From assembly GCA_002724245.1 (NCBI GenBank), contig PBOG01000264.1, positions 1 to 47,498 of the forward strand: a DNA stretch of 47,498 nucleotides, read 5' to 3'. Position numbers and translations under genes: made by a program. The DNA comes from Planctomycetaceae bacterium (lineage in GTDB: Bacteria; Planctomycetota; Planctomycetia; Pirellulales; Pirellulaceae). The notes under the pieces were generated by a model. The model saw nothing but the letters and a program-made list of their open reading frames with translations. It had not been told where the DNA came from and ran no database searches. Positions within the stretch are counted from its first letter, which is position 1. The number at the start of each line of letters is the position of its first letter. Shown here one piece after another: positions 8,333 to 17,281 of this stretch.

Positions 8333-11155
8333 ATGCAACGGACCGCTACATCGCTGATACACGGGATGGCTTGCATGGCGGCGGGCGCCTTGTGCTGGAC
8401 AATGTTGGCATCAGTGGCCCTGAGTCAGGATGATTTGGAGGCCGTAGAGGTGGGGACGCCAGAGCGGATCGAGGTCTATCCTGCCGAGATCAAATTGACC
8501 GGGCCACGGCAGCGGATGCAGCTCGTGGTTACGGGCCATTATGCGGGTGGCATACTGCAGGATCTCACCCGAGTTGCCGAGTTTGTGTCTTCCGATGAAG
8601 CGATTGTAAAGATCACTGCAGCACGTGTGGCTCCACAAGGTGATGGGGCAGCCGAAATCGTAGTCAGAGTCGGCGGCCAGGAAGCTAAAGTGGCTGTAGC
8701 CGTCAGTGGCCAGGGCCAGCCGGAGCCGGTGAGTTTTGAATACGGGACGTTGGCGGCGCTCTCCAAGCAGGGTTGTAACGCAGGTGCCTGTCACGGCTCC
8801 CCCAGTGGCAAAGGTGGGTTCCGCCTTTCTTTGCGGGCTTTTGATCCGACTTTGGATCGGTTGACCTTGATTCGCGAGGATTTTGGCCGCAGGACAAATC
8901 CACTCGACCCAGCCGCCAGCTTGTTGTTGCTCAAACCTTTGATGAAGGTGCCCCATGGCGGTGGGTTGAAGTTGCACTCCACAGATCCCTCCTACGCGAT
9001 CTTGCGTGATTGGATTTCGGAGGGGTGTCGATTGGATCCTCCTGAAGCGCCGCGTTGTGTGAGTATTCAGGTTTATCCACCGTCGGGCCGAGTGCTGAAG
9101 CGGCCAGCCCATACCCAGCAACTGAGTGTTCTGGCGACGTTCTCCGACGGATCGGTGCGCGACATCACGCAGTTGGCGGTGTACACAAGTTCTGATACCG
9201 AAGTGGCTGACGTTTCGGTGGATGGACTGGTTGTCGGGCAGGATCGGGGTGAAACTGCTGTCGTGGTTCGTTACATGGAATTTATTGAATCGGTTTTCAT
9301 CACGTTTGTACGCGATATTGAAGGGTTTGCTTGGACGAACCCGGCTACCAACAACTATGTCGACGAGCATGTCTACGCCAAGTTGCAGCAACTCAAATAC
9401 CTGCCTTCGGAATTGTGCAGTGACGAAGAGTTTCTTCGCCGTACTTATCTGGACGTGATTGGTATTTTGCCGACCGTTGAGGAGACCAGCCGGTTTCTGA
9501 CTGATCAGGCAGCTGACAAACGCGCACGTTTGATCAATGAACTGTTAGATCGCCCCGAGTACTCCAAGTTTTGGGCGCTCAAGTGGGGTGACATCTTGCG
9601 GTTGACCAGCGGTCAGGTTGGTGGCGATGGCGTCCACAAATACTATCGTTGGGTTGAACGCGCGATTCGTGAGAACATGCCCTACGATCAGTTTTCACGC
9701 AAACTGCTGGCTTCGGCGGGTAGTACGTTGACCAATCCTCCGGCGAATTTTTATCGGACTGCTGGAGACACTAACGATTGTGTTGAAACGGTCTCCCAGG
9801 TGTTTCTTGGCGCGCGGCTTCAATGTGCAAAATGCCACAACCACCCGTTTGAACGCTGGACTCAGGACAACTACTACGGGATGGCGGCATTTTTCAATCG
9901 CGTTCAGCGAAAGAATGGCCGCCGGCCAGGCGAGAAATTTATTTTCGTATCACGGAGTGGCGAAGTAACGCAGCCACGTACCGGGAAGCAAATGAAACCG
10001 TGGCTGCCCTTGGCCGGTGATGTGGACCAGCCGAATCCCGATGACCGTCGACAAACTTTTGTCGATTGGTTGACCAAGGCAGACAATCCGTTTTTTGCCA
10101 AGATCGAGGTGAACCGCATTTGGAGCCACCTGCTTGGGCGCGGAATTGTTGAGCCGGCGGATGATTTCCGCGAATCGAATCCTCCCTCCAACGCAGCGTT
10201 GCTGGACGCGTTGGCCCTGGACTTTGTGGAACAGAAATATGATCGAAAGCATGTGATACGTACGATTCTGAATAGCCGTACGTATCAGGCGAGTTTCAAA
10301 CCGAACGCGATGAATGAAGAAGACACCAAGTACTTCTCACATTATCAGCCTCGTTTGCTCAGCGCCGAACAATTGCTGGATGCAATCTGCCAGGTCACCG
10401 ATCGGCCAGAGAGTTTCTCAGGATTGCCCGCGGGTACCCGTGCCACTCACTTGCCGGCTCCCGATCTGGTCAAACACGATTTCCTGAAAATCTTTGGCCA
10501 GCCAGAACGCCAGACGGTTTGTGCTTGCGAGCGATCGAGTGAGTCAAACCTCGGTATGGCGATCCAGTTCTTCAACGGGCCGTTGATTTACAACAAGCTC
10601 CGGGATGAAGGTAATCGCTTCCGGCAGCTGATGAAACTGGAGAAAACGGACAGCGATATCATCAAAATGTTGCATTTGGCTGCTGTGAATCGTGAACCAA
10701 CGGCCAAAGAATTGGAGGCAAGCTTGCAGCACATTGCTTCCAAGGATGGTGAATCAGCGAAGAAAAACAAGGAACTTGAAGCCAAGATCGCAGAGGTTGG
10801 CAAACAAGTTCAAGCAGTTCGTGACCCGGCCTTCCAGAAATTGCTCGATGCTAAGTTGGCAACGGTTCCAGAACCGTTGCGTGCTGACGCCAAAACGGCG
10901 GTGCTCACAGCAGAAGGGAAGCGGAGCGAGGTGCAGAAGTATCTCGTGGCGAAGTTTGGTAAAGGCCTGGTGGTTAGTGATGAAGAGGTGGTCAAGGCAC
11001 TCGACGACGCTACCAAAAAGAAACTGGAAGCGCTAAAGAAGGAGCTTGCTGAGCTGCCAAAACAAAAACTGCCACCCGGATCTGACCGAATTATGGCGTT
11101 GGAAGATATCTGCTGGGCGATCTTGAATACGAACGAGTTCCTGTTCCAGCATTAG
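8333..11155 (+). CDS. Ig-like/DUF1549/DUF1553 secreted heme-motif protein
   Basis: 940 residues with an N-terminal signal sequence (to about residue 31). A bacterial Ig-like (BIG2-type) domain covers about 44-125. Next comes a cytochrome-like segment GCNAGACHGSPSGKGGF with C148-x4-C153-H154, then a second Ig-like domain (about 245-330), DUF1549 (about 340-550) with the c-type heme motif C498-A-K-C501-H502, and DUF1553 (about 580 to the end). The last conserved helix (LEDICWAILNTNEFLF) is separated from the preceding DUF1553 part by a Lys/Glu/Ala-rich helical insert (about 785-920). Function is unproven for the family. The heme motifs, export signal and planctomycete restriction suggest an extracytoplasmic electron-transfer or surface role (inference). 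Unlike the other two copies in the window it has no DUF1501 partner; a PPC gene precedes it and a cytochrome-WD40 gene follows. Confidence 0.85.
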   Translation: MQRTATSLIHGMACMAAGALCWTMLASVALSQDDLEAVEVGTPERIEVYPAEIKLTGPRQRMQLVVTGHYAGGILQDLTRVAEFVSSDEAIVKITAARVAPQGDGAAEIVVRVGGQEAKVAVAVSGQGQPEPVSFEYGTLAALSKQGCNAGACHGSPSGKGGFRLSLRAFDPTLDRLTLIREDFGRRTNPLDPAASLLLLKPLMKVPHGGGLKLHSTDPSYAILRDWISEGCRLDPPEAPRCVSIQVYPPSGRVLKRPAHTQQLSVLATFSDGSVRDITQLAVYTSSDTEVADVSVDGLVVGQDRGETAVVVRYMEFIESVFITFVRDIEGFAWTNPATNNYVDEHVYAKLQQLKYLPSELCSDEEFLRRTYLDVIGILPTVEETSRFLTDQAADKRARLINELLDRPEYSKFWALKWGDILRLTSGQVGGDGVHKYYRWVERAIRENMPYDQFSRKLLASAGSTLTNPPANFYRTAGDTNDCVETVSQVFLGARLQCAKCHNHPFERWTQDNYYGMAAFFNRVQRKNGRRPGEKFIFVSRSGEVTQPRTGKQMKPWLPLAGDVDQPNPDDRRQTFVDWLTKADNPFFAKIEVNRIWSHLLGRGIVEPADDFRESNPPSNAALLDALALDFVEQKYDRKHVIRTILNSRTYQASFKPNAMNEEDTKYFSHYQPRLLSAEQLLDAICQVTDRPESFSGLPAGTRATHLPAPDLVKHDFLKIFGQPERQTVCACERSSESNLGMAIQFFNGPLIYNKLRDEGNRFRQLMKLEKTDSDIIKMLHLAAVNREPTAKELEASLQHIASKDGESAKKNKELEAKIAEVGKQVQAVRDPAFQKLLDAKLATVPEPLRADAKTAVLTAEGKRSEVQKYLVAKFGKGLVVSDEEVVKALDDATKKKLEALKKELAELPKQKLPPGSDRIMALEDICWAILNTNEFLFQH

Positions 11156-11289
11156 TTCGGCAGTGTGCCTCCAGAGCCGGCCTTGCGGTGTTTGCGTCGC
11201 AGGCCGGTCGCTGGCAGAGTGCGTAGTCCGCGTCTTTGTCGCCGCGGCGGAATGGTTTGTGTTTTCCCTTTTTCAGGTTGATCGAGCCA

Positions 11290-12645
11290 ATGCGTTATTC
11301 AGTCGTGGTGTTGTTGACCGTTTCAGCGGGCCTGGTGACCTCGGCGGCGGCGGAGCCAGTTAGTTTTCGCAAACAAGTTGCGCAGATTCTGTTGGACAAC
11401 TGCCTGGCCTGTCACGGTCCGAAAAAGGCTGAGGGTGGCTACCGAATTGATGCTTACGAGCGTTTGATCAAGGCCGGTGATTCTGATGAAGTTGCGGTCA
11501 CGCCGAGTAAGTTGGATGCCAGCGAGTTGTTTCGGCGCATTGTCACGGAAGATGAAAGCGAGCGCATGCCACTGGAGGGTGACCCACTCCCGGCGGAGCA
11601 GATCGCCCTGATCAAGCAGTGGATCGAGGAAGGCGCCAAGTTTGACGGTGACGATCCGAAAGCGGCACTGGCTACGATCGTGCCACCTCCAGTGCACCCC
11701 TCGCCGCCAGAAGTTTACGCCAATTCGTTACCCATTACGGCGCTCACCTTCAGCCCAGATGGTAGCCAGTTGGCAGTCAGTGGCTACCACGAATTGACAG
11801 TTTGGAACCCCGCCGATGGCAAGTTGATCAAACGCGTCCACAACATTGGTCAGCGCACCCATGCGATCACTTACAGTCCTGACGGAAAGTTGCTGGCTGT
11901 GGGCGGTGGTACCCCTGGACGACTGGGAGAAACTCGCATTTTCAATGCTGAAAACGGTGAACTGGTAAGGGTGCTGGGGTCGACTTCGGACGTGGTTTTG
12001 GATGTCGCGTTCTCTCCCCAGGGTGACCGGCTCGCCGCGGGTTCTGCAGACGGCGTCATTCGCGTTTTTGAAGTCGCTACCGGAAAACCTGTGCAGACAA
12101 TTACGAGTCATTCGGACTGGGTGATGGCGATTGCCTGGAGTGTTGATGGAGCGCGCATCGCTTCTGGAAGCCGTGACAAGACGGCAAAGGTCTTTGACTC
12201 CAAGACCGGTGAACTACAGGTGACGTTCTCAGGACATGGGCAACCAGTGAAAGGCGTAGCCTTTCATCCGGAGGGCAAGGAAGTGTTTAGCGCTGGGACA
12301 GACAAGAAGGTTCAGCGTTGGAAAATTGAGGATGGTAAAAAGACTGCTGACGTCGGCAGTTTTGGAGAAGAGGTCTATAAATTGACCGCTGGTGGCGGTT
12401 TCTTGTTCACCGGTTCGGCGGACAAATCGGCGCGACAATACGACCGCAAGAGCCATAAAGAAGTGCGGAAGTATGAAGGCCACAAAGACTGGGTCTTGTC
12501 GACCGCGTATCACGATGGAAGCAAACGCCTGGCGACAGGCAGCTTCGACGGTGAGGTCCGCGTGTGGAACACCGAAGACGGCAAGATTGTCGTTACGCTG
12601 TTGGCCGCGCCGGGCTTGAAACTGGCAGCGGCCGAGGGCTCTTGA
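11290..12645 (+). CDS. Planctomycete cytochrome c-WD40 fusion protein
   Basis: 451 residues: signal peptide MRYSVVVLLTVSAGLVTSAAA, then a PSC1-type cytochrome domain with C38-L-A-C41-H42 in DNCLACHGPKKAEGGYRID, ending near residue 125. Seven or so WD40 blades follow (about 140-440), recognisable from TFSPDGSQLAVSG, AFSPQGDRLAAGS, AWSVDGARIASGSRDKTAKV and RLATGSFDGEVRVWN. This is a periplasmic or surface protein, with heme on one side and a protein-interaction propeller on the other. ATG 11290 is preferred to the upstream in-frame start at 11236 because it leaves a normal signal peptide. It lies 134 bp after the DUF1549 gene on the same strand and is probably functionally coupled to it (inference). 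Confidence 0.9.
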   Translation: MRYSVVVLLTVSAGLVTSAAAEPVSFRKQVAQILLDNCLACHGPKKAEGGYRIDAYERLIKAGDSDEVAVTPSKLDASELFRRIVTEDESERMPLEGDPLPAEQIALIKQWIEEGAKFDGDDPKAALATIVPPPVHPSPPEVYANSLPITALTFSPDGSQLAVSGYHELTVWNPADGKLIKRVHNIGQRTHAITYSPDGKLLAVGGGTPGRLGETRIFNAENGELVRVLGSTSDVVLDVAFSPQGDRLAAGSADGVIRVFEVATGKPVQTITSHSDWVMAIAWSVDGARIASGSRDKTAKVFDSKTGELQVTFSGHGQPVKGVAFHPEGKEVFSAGTDKKVQRWKIEDGKKTADVGSFGEEVYKLTAGGGFLFTGSADKSARQYDRKSHKEVRKYEGHKDWVLSTAYHDGSKRLATGSFDGEVRVWNTEDGKIVVTLLAAPGLKLAAAEGS

Positions 12646-12729
12646 TGCTCGACGGTCTGCACGCATTGCCCGCGGGCGGGTTGGCTACCGGAACTTTTTC
12701 GTTTCGGTTTCCGCAGGGCAACTGAAGAT

Positions 12730-13812
12730 ATGTCGGATGTGTATCCCATGGTTGAGACCTTGCGATGGTCGGGTGATTGGAATGGCGAGTTAGTGCTGCT
12801 CGACCAGACCAGGTTGCCGCTGGAACATGTCGACCACACCTGTGCAGATCTGGAGTCCGTTTGGGAAGCGATTCGGTCTCTCCGTGTGCGCGGTGCCCCA
12901 GCAATTGGCATTGCCGCGGCTTACGGCGTTTGTGTCGGTGTGCAGGGAATTGAGGACGCGGACGAGGATGGTTTTTTTTTGCGTCTGGACACGGTTGTCA
13001 AGCGGCTGGGGGCGAGTCGCCCCACGGCGGTGAATTTATTCTGGGCTTTGCAACGGATGCAGTCCTGCGCTGAGCAAATGCGTGGATCAGGATCGACCAT
13101 TCAGATCCGACAAGCGCTGCTGGAAGAAGCACACGCGATTCACGCAGATGACCGTCAGATGTGTCGCGCAATTGGCACACATGGTGCCGAATTGCTGTCC
13201 GACGGAATGGGTGTGTTGACCCACTGTAATGCAGGTGGCCTGGCGACCTCCGAATATGGCACCGCATTGGCGGTGTTTTTCACAGCACAGGAACAAGGCA
13301 AACAACTCAAGGTTTATGTAGACGAGACCAGGCCTTTACTCCAAGGAGCGCGTTTAACGGCCTGGGAATTGACGCAGCGGGGCATTGATACGACCTTGAT
13401 TTGTGATTCGATGGCGGCCCAGGTGATGCGTGAGGAACGTGTTCAGGCTGTGGTCACAGGAGCCGATCGTATTGCTGCAAATGGTGATACGGCCAATAAG
13501 ATAGGGACTTACGGACTGGCGCTGCTGGCTGCAGCACACCAGATCCCCTTTTACGTTGCTGCGCCCACGAATACGTTTGATTTGACGCTAAGCAGTGGTG
13601 ATGACATTCCCATTGAAGAACGAGATGCTCGAGAGATAACCCACGGGTTCGGTAAGCAAACAGCACCCTCCAGAGTGGCCGTCTACAATCCAGCCTTTGA
13701 TGTCACTCCAGCGTCCTTGATCCACGGGCTGATTACCGAGCGTGGTCTGATTGCGCCGGTGAATCGTGAGGCGATCGCCAACCTGATTCCAGGGGGGGCG
13801 GACGCCCGGTAG
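12730..13812 (+). CDS. mtnA: S-methyl-5-thioribose-1-phosphate isomerase
   Basis: 360 residues. It converts methylthioribose-1-phosphate to methylthioribulose-1-phosphate in the methionine salvage pathway, in the cytoplasm. Signature motifs are present: RGAPAIGIAAAYG (54-66), THCNAGGLAT with the catalytic cysteine C166, DETRPLLQGARLTAWEL (198-214) and GADRIAANGDTANKIGTYGLA with the catalytic aspartate D246. Length fits the family. No other methionine salvage gene (mtnB, C, D, K) is adjacent. The 85-bp gap to the cytochrome-WD40 gene and the unrelated function suggest an independent unit. The related eIF2B-like proteins share the fold, but the Cys/Asp pair and RGAPAIG favour MtnA. Confidence 0.95.
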   Translation: MSDVYPMVETLRWSGDWNGELVLLDQTRLPLEHVDHTCADLESVWEAIRSLRVRGAPAIGIAAAYGVCVGVQGIEDADEDGFFLRLDTVVKRLGASRPTAVNLFWALQRMQSCAEQMRGSGSTIQIRQALLEEAHAIHADDRQMCRAIGTHGAELLSDGMGVLTHCNAGGLATSEYGTALAVFFTAQEQGKQLKVYVDETRPLLQGARLTAWELTQRGIDTTLICDSMAAQVMREERVQAVVTGADRIAANGDTANKIGTYGLALLAAAHQIPFYVAAPTNTFDLTLSSGDDIPIEERDAREITHGFGKQTAPSRVAVYNPAFDVTPASLIHGLITERGLIAPVNREAIANLIPGGADAR

Positions 13813-14033
13813 CAGGCCTTTCAGCCGTTTTTTCGTCTGTCAGAGCGGGTTTTCTGAAAATCGTACCTCGCCATGTTAGAGTGGCAGAGAGAGTGAGCCT
13901 GGCAAATGCGTTGACCGTGGCGCGTTCTTCGTCAGGCCTTTGATCCGGCAAACGTCTTTCTGATTTGCTTAACATCCTAAGGTAGAGCGTCGACTTGCCT
14001 GTGGCCAGGCCGCGTTCTCCAAGGAGTGCTACC

Positions 14034-17000
14034 GTGTCTTTTTCGAGTCGTTTGGTCGTGGTGATGTGCCTTGTGGCTTGCGGTTTCCAGCAGGTTCCGC
14101 TTACTGGCCACAGGGGTGCCCAGGCAAGGGCCAGTGACAATACGCAGCCGGTTGCTGGTCTGCGCACCAATACGCCTGCAGTATACGCATTGAAAGATGT
14201 ACGCATCGTGAGGGCACCAGGCGAAGTTCTTGAGCAAGGGGTGTTAGTCGTTCGTGATGGAGTGATCAGTGCGATCGGGGCCAACGTGCCGATACCGGCA
14301 GATGCCCGAGTCTGGTCACGGCCTGGTATCACACTTTATCCAGGTTTGATCGATGGCTTCAGCGAGCTGGAAATTTCTCCGGGCGACCGCCCTCAGGGTG
14401 CGCATCATTGGAACGAACTCATTCGCCCTGAAGTTCGCGTAGCGGATCGTTATCAGTCAAAGCCAACCTTGAATGCGTCCTGGCGCAGCCAGGGAATCAC
14501 AACGCGGCTTATTGCACCGCCGCAGGGAATTCTCAAGGGCCGCAGCGCTCTGGTGGCAACAGGGGATGCGTCGCGGGCGGCTTCGATCCTGGAACCGGAT
14601 GTGGCACTACATGCCCGGCTCACGGTACCCCGTGGTCGCGGGCGGAATGCGTACCCGAATTCGCCGATGGGTGCGGTGGCACTGGCGCGACAGACTATGC
14701 TCGACGCGAATTGGTACCAGCAGGCCTGGTCCGCTTTTCGCAGTCAACGCGGACTGCCACGCCCCGATCAAGATCTCGCATTGGAGGTATTGGGCGCCTA
14801 TTCAGGAAGTGGAAGGTTGGTCGTCATCGATGCGCCGAATGAACTGTACGCGCTCCGTGCGGACCGCTTTGCGCGGGAATTTTCATTGAATCTCGTGATT
14901 CGTGGATCGGGTCGCGAGTACAGGCAGCTATCAGCGATTCAGGCATTGGGACGGCCGGTGATTGTGCCGCTGAACTTTCCCAAGCCCCCTAACGTGGGTA
15001 CCGCGGAGGCCGCTTTAAATGCGTCATTGGAGAGTATGCGACACTGGGAGCTGGCTCCTGAAAACCCGGCTCGACTGTCGCGTGCTGGCGTGTCGATTTT
15101 GTTGACGCGGAGTGGACTTCCCAAAGCCGTGTCTTTGCTTGCGGCGGTTCGTAAAGCGGTACAGCATGGGCTGGCAGCCGATGCGGCATTGGCTGCACTG
15201 ACGACAACTCCGGCAAAGTTGTTTGGCGTGGAGGATCGACTGGGAACGTTACACGCTGGCAAGCGTGCTAATTTCTTGCTCACTGATGGTGCGCTCTTTG
15301 CAACAAAGACGAAAGTCCTGGAGACCTGGGTCGACGGTCGTCCTTACGAAAACATTCCGGCCCGGAACGATCCCGCTGGGCGGTGGCGTTTAGTTGGACA
15401 GCAAGAAACACGACCGCTTCTTCTCGATGTGACTGTGGCTGGGGAGAAGTTGTCTGGTGCCGTGCGGCGTGCCGAAAATCCGGATGCAGCGGATGCCGCT
15501 CCTGCGACACCGTTACTACGATTGGCGGCCGCTGGAGATCGGTTGACAGCGATTTTTGACGCCGAGGCGTTCGGTCAAAAGGGGGTGGCTCGACTGACCC
15601 TGGTGCTCTTCAAGAAAGAGAAGTGGAGCGGGCGTGGCCAGGTAATATGGCCCGATGGTGTCGCCGAGAAGATCACGGCAACTCACAACAGCCCTACGCG
15701 GCCAGGTGGTGGAGCAAACCGGGAAAAGCCGCCCCAGCCGGCTGTCACTCAGAGCAAGCCAAAGCGGGTACGGGAGCCGCTGCGTTATCCGTTAGGCGCT
15801 TTTGGCGTCTTGCAGCAGCCAGAGCAGCCGGAGCATGTGTTGTTCAAGAATGCCACGCTCTGGACTTGTGCGCAACGCGGTATTCTCAGGAATGCTGAGA
15901 TCTTGATTGGTGGCGGAAAAATCCTCTCAGTGGGGCGGCGACTGCGGACGCCACCAGGCACTCGTGTAATCGATTGTCAGGGCAAGCACATCACGCCGGG
16001 AATCGTTGATTGTCATTCACATATGGCGACGGATGGTGGTGTGAATGAAAGTGCACAGGCGATCACAGCGGAAGTGCGGATCGGCGATTTTATTGACTCG
16101 AACGATGTCAATATTTACCGTCAGTTGGCGGGAGGGGTGACTTCCTCAAACATCCTCCATGGGTCGGCAAATCCAATTGGTGGACAAAATCAGGTTATCA
16201 AACTCCGGTGGGGGGCATTGCCGGAGGATTTGAAATTTGTGGAGGCTCCAGCGGGAATCAAATTTGCGCTCGGAGAGAATGTCAAACAGAGCAACTGGGG
16301 TGATGAGTTTACGACCCGCTATCCACAGACACGGATGGGAGTTGAGCAGATTATCCGCGGCACTTTTCAAGCTGCCTTGGATTACCAGCAACGCTGGCGG
16401 GATTGGGAACGGCAGCGGCAGGGGTTGCCACCACGACGTGATCTCGAACTGGAAGCAATCTCAGAGGTGCTGGGAGGGCAACGTTGGATTCACTGCCACA
16501 GCTATCGCCAGGATGAAGTCCTGGCATTAATTCGCACGCTCGATGATTTCCAAATCACGATTGGTACCTTCCAACACATTCTGGAAGGCTACAAGGTGGC
16601 CGATGCGCTGGCACGCCACGGTGCTATGGCGTCTGCATTTTCTGATTGGTGGGCCTATAAGTTCGAGGTCTACGATGCGATTCCGTATGCCGGTGCGTTA
16701 ATGCACAACGCGGGCGTTGTCGTCTCATTCAATTCCGATGATCGTGAACTTGCCCGGCATCTCAATCATGAGGCTGCCAAGGCGGTGAAGTATGGAGGCG
16801 TGCCCCGTCAGGAGGCGCTCAAATTTGTCACGTTGAATCCCGCCAGGCAATTACGCATCGACCGGTATGTAGGCTCGCTCGAATCGGGGAAACACGCAGA
16901 CCTGGTCGTCTGGAGCAAGTCGCCGTTGTCTACTTTTTCGGTTTGTGAGCAGACTTGGATCGATGGCCGCCGGTACTTTTCGCGTAGTGAAGATCTTCGC

Positions 17001-17165
17001 AGACGAGAGTCGGTGCGTCGTAGCCGGACACGATTGGTCCAGAAAATATTGGCTTCTGGCGAGGTGATGCTCAAGCCTGGTGAAGCTACGCCACCCGACG
17101 AGCAACTATGGCCTCGGGAGGATGTGTTTTGCCACCACCATCGTCACGTTAATGGTCATGACTGA
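14034..17165 (+). CDS. Double amidohydrolase-fold protein, one barrel degenerate
   Basis: 1,043 residues from GTG 14034, which has AAGGAG at 14021-14026 and gives a short lipoprotein-like or Sec signal (MSFSSRLVVVMCLVACG). An in-frame TTG at 13995 would add 13 polar residues and is less likely. Two tandem amidohydrolase units follow. The N-terminal unit (about 45-450) keeps the beta-sandwich borders (VRIVRAPGEVLEQGVLVVRD, GTLHAGKRANFLLTDG). It has LIDGFSELE where HxH should be and LLTRSG where the beta-8 aspartate should be. The C-terminal unit (about 610-1020) looks catalytically complete: IVDCHSHMATDGG (HxH), WIHCHSYRQDE (beta-5 His), TFQHILEGYK (beta-6 His) and VVVSFNSDDREL (beta-8 Asp), ending with GSLESGKHADLVVW. 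Probably an imidazolonepropionase/prolidase-like hydrolase of unknown substrate, exported. It is followed 116 bp later by another degenerate barrel. Confidence 0.85.
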   Translation: MSFSSRLVVVMCLVACGFQQVPLTGHRGAQARASDNTQPVAGLRTNTPAVYALKDVRIVRAPGEVLEQGVLVVRDGVISAIGANVPIPADARVWSRPGITLYPGLIDGFSELEISPGDRPQGAHHWNELIRPEVRVADRYQSKPTLNASWRSQGITTRLIAPPQGILKGRSALVATGDASRAASILEPDVALHARLTVPRGRGRNAYPNSPMGAVALARQTMLDANWYQQAWSAFRSQRGLPRPDQDLALEVLGAYSGSGRLVVIDAPNELYALRADRFAREFSLNLVIRGSGREYRQLSAIQALGRPVIVPLNFPKPPNVGTAEAALNASLESMRHWELAPENPARLSRAGVSILLTRSGLPKAVSLLAAVRKAVQHGLAADAALAALTTTPAKLFGVEDRLGTLHAGKRANFLLTDGALFATKTKVLETWVDGRPYENIPARNDPAGRWRLVGQQETRPLLLDVTVAGEKLSGAVRRAENPDAADAAPATPLLRLAAAGDRLTAIFDAEAFGQKGVARLTLVLFKKEKWSGRGQVIWPDGVAEKITATHNSPTRPGGGANREKPPQPAVTQSKPKRVREPLRYPLGAFGVLQQPEQPEHVLFKNATLWTCAQRGILRNAEILIGGGKILSVGRRLRTPPGTRVIDCQGKHITPGIVDCHSHMATDGGVNESAQAITAEVRIGDFIDSNDVNIYRQLAGGVTSSNILHGSANPIGGQNQVIKLRWGALPEDLKFVEAPAGIKFALGENVKQSNWGDEFTTRYPQTRMGVEQIIRGTFQAALDYQQRWRDWERQRQGLPPRRDLELEAISEVLGGQRWIHCHSYRQDEVLALIRTLDDFQITIGTFQHILEGYKVADALARHGAMASAFSDWWAYKFEVYDAIPYAGALMHNAGVVVSFNSDDRELARHLNHEAAKAVKYGGVPRQEALKFVTLNPARQLRIDRYVGSLESGKHADLVVWSKSPLSTFSVCEQTWIDGRRYFSRSEDLRRRESVRRSRTRLVQKILASGEVMLKPGEATPPDEQLWPREDVFCHHHRHVNGHD

Positions 17166-17281
17166 GTCGGTACTGGGAAGGACTGTTTTTCTGAGGCCGT
17201 TTTGCAGGGCGATGTGAGATAAAGCAGGAACAGTAATAGCAGGGTTTTACAGATTTGTTAATCCCGCGGGAGATGGACACC

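Noticed and set aside
8411-9391. A 326-codon open frame on the minus strand
   Set aside because: Antisense to the DUF1549 gene, with no recognisable motif or start signal.
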